Of a stretch of DNA of 64,000 nt, positions 58,803-64,000 are shown one piece after another (position 1 is the first letter of the stretch; each line of letters opens with the position of its first letter). The DNA lies in the NCBI GenBank assembly GCA_037176905.1, contig JBBBWG010016667.1, forward strand, positions 20,001 to 84,000, written 5' to 3'. A program made the translations under genes and the position numbers. Under the pieces are notes generated by a model. The model saw nothing but the letters and a program-made list of their open reading frames with translations, had not been told where the DNA came from and did no database searches. The stretch is from Azolla pinnata. Its lineage: Eukaryota; Streptophyta; Polypodiopsida; Salviniales; Salviniaceae.

Positions 58803-60065
58803 ATACATTATACACTCTTCAGAATTGTTAACTTGTCATTTTTATGAACGCATACATATAGCACCACCCAAAAGAAGATGGTGGTTTGAATCAAATGCCA
58901 ATGTTAATCGCTTCACAAATTTTGATTGACATATCTCCTATTGAAGAGAGCGCTATAGAAAAGGAACCTCTCGAAGGTTCATATATGTATATATATGTAT
59001 GTATGTATACCTTAGCTTTCACGATTGTTCACTGTAGAGAGTTGAATGGAGCCAGGGACTGACATGGAAACTTAGATGCTATATATTGTGTACTAACGAA
59101 ATTTGCTTTGTAAATCTTCTTAATCTATTGCAGGCAAAACCTCAGGATTTTTTATTATCCCCCCAAAGACTGTTGGTCACTGTTTTGACTCTCTAAGCTC
59201 GTAAGTTTTTCATAATCAACTGTTAATCACTCTTCTGGCTCTCTAAGATCGTTATTTTTGCATAATCAACTGTTAAATAATTAAGTTCTGCATAATCAAG
59301 TAGTGAGCAAAATGTTTTGGTGAATGAAGGACTTTATCATCACCATGGTGTACCAATTTTCTTTGAACTGTTCTGCTTGGCTGAATACTGAAGATGTTGT
59401 AGATTGCTTCAGTTGAAATTTAGATTTAGATTGTTTTTGTTCCGATGGAACCGCCGAATACTGTCCAGCGAGATTTGTTGCTGCAACTTTAAAAGTACAA
59501 ATGAGATTCTCCCATTAGTTTTGCGGACTAATGGGCAAGCAAAGGTTTGGCAATGAAAAGACGATTACATCTTCCACAGCATTTGATGCTGCACAAGGAG
59601 TTGAGATGTAGATGTAGCTGATTGAAATCGGAAGCAGGTAAAATACTGCTTCCACATATTGAATGTACTCCAAAAACATTGACAAATCTTCCTACTGTTC
59701 AATCATTGGAAAGCTAGGCTGATGCATCCAAGATGTTCATGTGGGCATTAATTATTGGCAATTTCTCGAGTATCTTAAAGTTCATCCCTTAGATGATACA
59801 TTATTATACTGTAAAAAATGTTCATCAGAACAGTAACCACCCATCCAAATATCTGATGCTTTAATATCATGATAACGATTTAACCACCTCAGAGTTTTGA
59901 ATGTTATCTTGTTCCAATGTTGGAACAATCATAGTGGTCACACTCGCAAATCATCATCAAGCTTCAATTGTGCATGAAAAATGTTTTTTTTACTCTATTA
60001 TAACTGTCACATGATGTAGAAACAATCACGAATGAAAAATATCGTTTCCTTCAAGAGCTCTTTCA
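58803..60065. other. Intergenic region between convergent TTM and EUL lectin genes
   Basis: AT-rich DNA with a TATG/TGTA-type short repeat near 58980-59010, in the likely TTM 3' UTR. No coding sequence, array or structured RNA recognised. Confidence 0.5.
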
Positions 60066-61752
60066 TCACAAGGGGAACAGCTTCCACAGCTGATTGTCTT
60101 TCTTATGCCAAGTATCGAGAACCAGCGAGAATCCGTTCTCGCGATTCTCTGCGTGGAGCACCGAGAGGTTGAGGCGGGTATTACTCACCATCCGGATCGT
60201 CCTAAATCCCTCTCCAAAGTCTTGACTTTCTGTCCAAAACAGCTCATCCTCCTCCATTCCTGGTCTGTAATCCACTAATTGTGCCTTACCAGCACAAAAA
60301 ACACAAAGATACATTAGAAAGACATAAATCATATAAGAAGGTTCGACAGCTCTGCATCTTAAGGAGGATCGCGCATCAAATTGGCTTGTTGATTCTTGTT
60401 TTTCCCATGTTCAATCGCATGGTACTGATTATGGATCATGTTATTTTGGAATTCAATGACATCAAATTGGCTTGTTAAATCTTGTTTTTCTATGCTCAAT
60501 CGCATGTTACTGCGACATGTTATTTTGGAATTCAATGACATCAAATCGGCTTGTTGTTGATTCTTGTTATTTCCCATGTTCAATCGCATGTTACTGATTA
60601 TGGATCATGTTATTTTGGAATTCAATGACACGGCATCCATGTTTTTATCTCATGAAATCAAATTCAGATTCTGATTTTTTCTATGCTCATGGTTCACTAG
60701 CATTGAATTCTCCCACCTGCAAAAAGGGATCGATCCCGGGATCCCGGGATCGGGATCGATCCAATGTAGCTAGCTAGCTGCATGAATCAAATGCGCTTCA
60801 ATTATGGGTTTCGTTTGTGTTTTGGGCATTCAATCAATCATCTGGTGACTCTGGGTTCAAATCATGATTTTCTTTGCATTAAATCTATCAGTTGAGCTCA
60901 AGCTGCAGACAATTTATGGGTTTGCCCTAAAAAAAAACTTCACATGATCATGGTTCACTAGGCATTGAATCAGCCCACTTGCACTAAAAACGGATCGAAA
61001 CGATCGAGAATAGCTACAGTAATCAATCTCAATCCAAGCTTTTAGTTCGAAACGATTGAGAATAGCTACAGTAATCAATCTCAATCCAAGCTTTTAGATC
61101 GAAAAGATCGAGAATAGCTACAGCAATCAATCTCAATCCAAGCGTTTTTGGACAAACCCCACAATTTGCGATCTGAGCAATTGAATCTCACCTCCTGCAA
61201 ATGCCTGTCTCCTTCATGGATGAGGGGGGGATGCTTGAGAACCTTCTTGGACGCCTTGTTGATGAGCATGAAGGCCGGGAAGCCATAGGCATCACGGATC
61301 CGAACCCCGAACCTCTGGTCTTTGATCCACTGCTGAGATTCGTGGGCGGAGTGGGCATGGGCGAGAGCGAGCTTCCCGCCTTCAAGAACGCAGAGGTTGA
61401 AGGTTTTGTGAGCTTTACAGAAAGCTCGGACAAGGAGGCCATCTGGAAGAGCAAGATCTGCAGGAGGCGAAGGAGGAGGAGGAGGAGGAGGATAGATCGC
61501 AAAAGAATAGGGCGTAGGAGGATATGGAGGATAGATGGCAGGGGGATATGGTGAAGGATCTGGAGGATAGATGGAAGGAGGATATGGAGAAGAATCATCA
61601 GGGGGTGAAAGGGATTGAGGAGGGGGATAGATGGAAGGAGGATATGGTGAAGGATCTGAAGAGGAAGGATCGAAGCAGAGATGAGGAGCAGGGGGATAAA
61701 CTTCATGAGGAGAAGGATCACCATCACCATCACCACCACCACCATAGCTCAT
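60066..61752 (-). CDS. EULS3: EULS3-type lectin with Tyr/Pro-rich N-terminal head
   Basis: A cytosolic/nuclear carbohydrate-binding protein of the Euonymus lectin (EUL) family; relatives respond to ABA and stress and have no toxin domain. Two exons, 61192-61752 and 60066-60284, in phase 0, give 259 residues. The head (about 1-100) starts MSYGGGGDGDGD and carries five or six YPPSIYPP-like repeats, which resemble extensin or GYP-type low-complexity sequence. The EUL domain (about 108-259) shows LLVRAFCKA, QWIKDQRFG, GFPAFMLINKAS, LFWTESQD, GFRTIRMV and the QxW-type end DNQLWKLFPL. The intron (60285-61191) is loaded with tandem repeats. A start-region duplication creates a short upstream ORF (61771-61821). 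Arabidopsis EULS3 is longer (about 317 residues), mainly in the head. Confidence 0.92.
60371..60630. repeat. Tandem repeat of about 80-92 bp in EUL lectin intron
   Basis: Three copies begin near 60373, 60462 and 60540 with CATCAAATTGGCTTGTT, then CCCATGTTCAATCGCATG and TTATTTTGGAATTCAATGAC. The middle copy lacks about 12 bp. Confidence 0.9.
60728..60763. repeat. GATCGATCCCGGG palindrome block
   Basis: A 36-bp segment made of overlapping GATCGATC, CCCGGG and GGATCC-type palindromes, with the outer GGATCGATCC forming inverted ends. It lies inside the EUL lectin intron and could form a hairpin; no function is evident. Confidence 0.7.
60990..61146. repeat. 52-bp tandem repeat, three copies
   Basis: Unit GAGAATAGCTACAGTAATCA followed by ATCTCAATCCAAGCTTTTAG and TTCGAAACGATT. 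Copies begin at 61006, 61058 and 61110. The array ends about 50 bp from the donor site of the EUL lectin intron. Confidence 0.95.
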
Positions 61753-61770
61753 CTTTGCTATCCTCTCTGT

Positions 61771-61821
61771 CTAGGGTTTCTGATGCTCACCATAGCCATC
61801 GCCATCACCGCCATAGCTCAT
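61771..61821 (-). CDS. Upstream ORF copying the EUL lectin N terminus
   Basis: A 16-codon frame, MSYGGDGDGYGEHQKP then stop, lies in the leader of the EUL lectin gene. Its ATG is 69 nt upstream of the main ATG in the same frame and its stop leaves 18 nt to the main start. It is a tandem duplicate of the start region (AGAAACCCTAG followed by GATGAGCTATGG occurs twice). Whether it is translated is not visible; by position it could act as a regulatory uORF. Confidence 0.6.
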   Translation of the reverse strand: MSYGGDGDGYGEHQKP

Positions 61822-61979
61822 CTCTGCTAGGGTTTCTGATGCCTCTGACATTTCTTTGCTTCTCTCCACATCTATATATACACTACTTCCCTTCTCCAAA
61901 TTAGGGAGAGGAGGAAGTGATGCATGATTGTTGAGAGCTCTGCCATATCCACTTACTTATTGCAGAAGAAGAGGCCCAC

Positions 61980-62920
61980 ACAGAAAACTCAGGCCTTCAT
62001 TCCATTGGAATTGCTTGAAGAATTTGGCTTCAATCACATTCTTTCCAGTCCTTTCTTTCCTTCCTTTTCTTTCCTCTGCAAACTTAGGGTTTAGGGTTGA
62101 GGGTTGAGGAGAAATGCTCATTGGAATGCTTGAAGAATTTGGCTTCAATCACATTCTTTCCATTCCTTTCTTTCCTTCCTTTCTTTCCTATGCAACTTAG
62201 GGTTTAGAGTTTAGGGTTGAGGAGAAATGCTCATTGGAATGCTTGAAGAATTTGGCTTCAATCACATTCTTTCCATTCCTTTCTTTCCTTCCTTTCTTTC
62301 NNNNNNNNNNNNNNNNNNNNNNNNNNNNNNNNNNNNNNNNNNNNNNNNNNNNNNNNNNNNNNNNNNNNNNNNNNNNNNNNNNNNNNNNNNNNNNNNNNNN
62401 TGAAGAATTTGGCTTCAATCACATTCTTTCCATTCCTTTCTTTCCTTCCTTTCTTTCCTATGCAACTTAGGGTTTAGGGTTTAGGGTTGAGGGGAAATGC
62501 TCAGGCCTTCTTCCATTGGAATGCTTGAAGAATTTGGCTTCAATCACTTCTTTCCTCTGCAACTTAGGGTTTAGGGTTTAGGGTTTAGGGTTGAGGAGAA
62601 ATGCTCAGGCCTCCCATTGGAATCGCTTGAAGAATTTGGCTTCAATTACATTCTTTCCATTCCTTTCTTTCCTTTGCAACTTAGGGTTTAGGGCTTAGGG
62701 TTGAGGAGAAATGCTCAGGCCTTCTTCCATTGGAATTGGTTGAAGGATTTGGCTTCAATCACATTCTTTCCATTCCTTTCTTTCCTCTGCAACTTAGGGT
62801 TTAGGGTTTAGGGTTTAGGGTTGAGGAGAAAAGCTAATGCCACCCCATTGGAATGCTTCGGAATTCGGCTTCATCACCTCTGCTGCAACTTAGGGTTTGG
62901 GGTTTAGGGTTTTTGGGGTT
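61980..62920. repeat. Telomere-like composite array (TTTAGGG orientation) with gap
   Basis: About eight units of 105-130 bp, each with ATTGGAATGCTTGAAGAATT, TGGCTTCAATCACATTCTTT, CCTTTC repeats, GCAACTTAGGG, one to four TTTAGGG copies and TTGAGGAGAAATGCTC. Units begin near 61997, 62114, 62229, 62393 (partly in the gap), 62514, 62620, 62733 and 62846. The array starts about 230 bp upstream of the EUL lectin start codon. Confidence 0.95.
62301..62400. other. Assembly gap of 100 N inside a tandem array
   Basis: Exactly 100 unknown bases flanked by the same repeat on both sides; the right flank resumes within the TGAAGAATTTGG segment. Real length is unknown. Confidence 0.97.
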
Positions 62921-62973
62921 CAGGACGGAAGCATCCGGCTATCGCTAGCACAGGAAGTTGCTCAGAGATTCAA

Positions 62974-63005
62974 AACCCTAAACCCTAAACCCTGAACCCT
63001 AAACC
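62974..63005. repeat. Short CCCTAAA block in inverse orientation
   Basis: Four CCCTAAA/CCCTGAA units stand about 60 bp after the last TTTAGGG copies of the neighbouring array, giving a TTTAGGG-spacer-CCCTAAA arrangement. Confidence 0.9.
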
Positions 63006-63462
63006 ATCGCCATTGTGAGCCGGCTTTTCCAGCTGATTGATCGAATCGATCGAATCGATCGATCGACAATGGTGGGATCGGAAAGAGTGTATATGCGCAA
63101 TCGATCTTTAGCTTTAGTCCATCCATGTTGCGAGCGGATCGGGTCCATGTGACAAAAAAAAGAAGCCCATTTGGGTTTGTTGCGAAGGACTGTGTTGTTT
63201 GTCGCTACTACACGCAGTCAGTCGGTTTGCAAAGAGAAGAGTTCGAACGAAAAACCGCCAACAAGTGGGAGCAGACGAAGCAATCTCTCGATCGAACTTC
63301 CGACGACGATCGATGCTTTTTTGCCCCACCATCATATCGTCGTCCCAGAAATCGACAAGGCTCTTTCTCGATCCGGAAAGGCAGTTGCTCCGGTCGTTGC
63401 AGTGGCGTGCTTTCAACGATTCGGCCTCCGAATGCTCGAGCTCGATTACTCTCGATACAAGC

Positions 63463-63499
<37 letters not shown>

Positions 63500-64000
63500 T
63501 CATTATCCATGTCGATCCCAGAAGCTTTGGAAGATTCGCGTGGGTTTTTATCGATCAGGACCCTAGCGGTTAACGCGATCTGGATGCGCTAAACAGCTGC
63601 CTCTGTCTTTTCTTTCAGTACCCGGTGAAATTACGAATGGAATGCTTGTTTCAATGGCGTCATATATGCCTTCTCGGATCAAGAGAACAACATCACAAGT
63701 AAAAAAAAATTGCAGCCTTCGGAATCGCGCATGTAAAAAAGAAAAACTATTGCAATCAGAGGAATGGATAAGTCAGATTTGGTAGTATGCCCACTTGCAA
63801 TGCGGGTACGAAATCGAACGTAGATTTAGCCCACTTGTTTTTGCTTCTCGGTCTCAAGTTCGAATCCCCCGCTTCAGTCTCTTGAGATCCGCCCATTTTC
63901 TCTATTTCTTTCAGATCCAAATTATGTTGGCTTTGCACAGATCCTCTCATGCTTGCAATGGCCTCAAATTTCCAGCGTTTCTTGAGAAATGCGATCAAGC
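63006..64000. other. Right end of window, no gene recognised
   Basis: It contains GATCGAATCGATCGATCG repeats at about 63037-63064 and an (ATC)n run at about 63463-63500, open in several frames by composition. Near 63857-63870 stands AAGTTCGAATCCCC, a match to a Pol III B-box, with a TAGCCCACTTG segment about 35 bp upstream that roughly fits an A-box. That could be the head of a tRNA-derived SINE, but no folded tRNA can be drawn. Confidence 0.45.

Noticed and set aside
60066-61752. Ribosome-inactivating toxin reading of the lectin gene
   Set aside because: The domain is a EUL lectin fold (with a QxW-type motif) and there is no N-glycosidase domain; an ordinary host lectin.

Overview
The window is nuclear DNA of a land plant, almost certainly a flowering plant. 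Nine protein-coding genes can be read, eight with spliced reading frames whose exon phases close exactly. All belong to plant families, several of them plant-specific: the chloroplast pore OEP21, a phytepsin with a plant-specific insert, SEUSS, and a EUL lectin. The telomere-type motif that recurs here is TTTAGGG, the common plant form. I cannot fix the species; nothing seen separates a monocot from an early-diverging angiosperm or a dicot.

Layout, left to right: RABB1-type small GTPase (minus, 1761-6471); a group-2 LEA/NHL-like membrane protein (plus, 9998-13211); OEP21 (minus, 16538-20399); phytepsin-type aspartic proteinase (minus, 21842-26500); the transcriptional co-repressor SEUSS (plus, 31178-37531); a Ser/acidic-rich two-membrane-segment protein resembling the ARGOS/OSR family (plus, 40346-41557); the Elongator partner KTI12 (minus, 44804-47619); a TTM1/TTM2-type uridine-kinase-like plus CYTH protein (plus, 53217-58802); and a EULS3-type lectin with a Tyr-Pro-rich head (minus, 60066-61752). 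Three pairs are divergent (RABB1/LEA, proteinase/SEUSS, KTI12/TTM). The genes are unrelated housekeeping or regulatory genes and form no pathway or cluster.

The unusual part is the DNA between the genes. It is packed with young-looking tandem repeats. Three are telomere-like arrays (26641-27455, 38553-39868, 61980-62920), each lying 0.1-0.5 kb upstream of a start codon (proteinase, OSR-like, EUL lectin). Others are a GATTAG minisatellite, a 55-bp satellite, 52-bp and 32-bp repeats, long (TTC)n/(CAA)n leaders, a CATGCA-rich block and GC-rich palindromes in front of SEUSS. Both 100-N assembly gaps (28100-28199, 62301-62400) fall inside tandem arrays. I see no convincing retroviral-type, LINE or DNA-transposon coding sequence, no rRNA genes and no complete tRNA gene.

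The strongest observations are: a 1.2-kb ATG-free leader ending in a (CAA)n tract before the LEA gene; a duplicated start region that leaves a short in-frame upstream ORF in the EUL lectin gene; a GC-AG first intron in RABB1; and telomere-like arrays placed upstream of three genes. No wholly new biological system is evident. Exon boundaries come from reading by eye with phase checks and could be off by a base or two.
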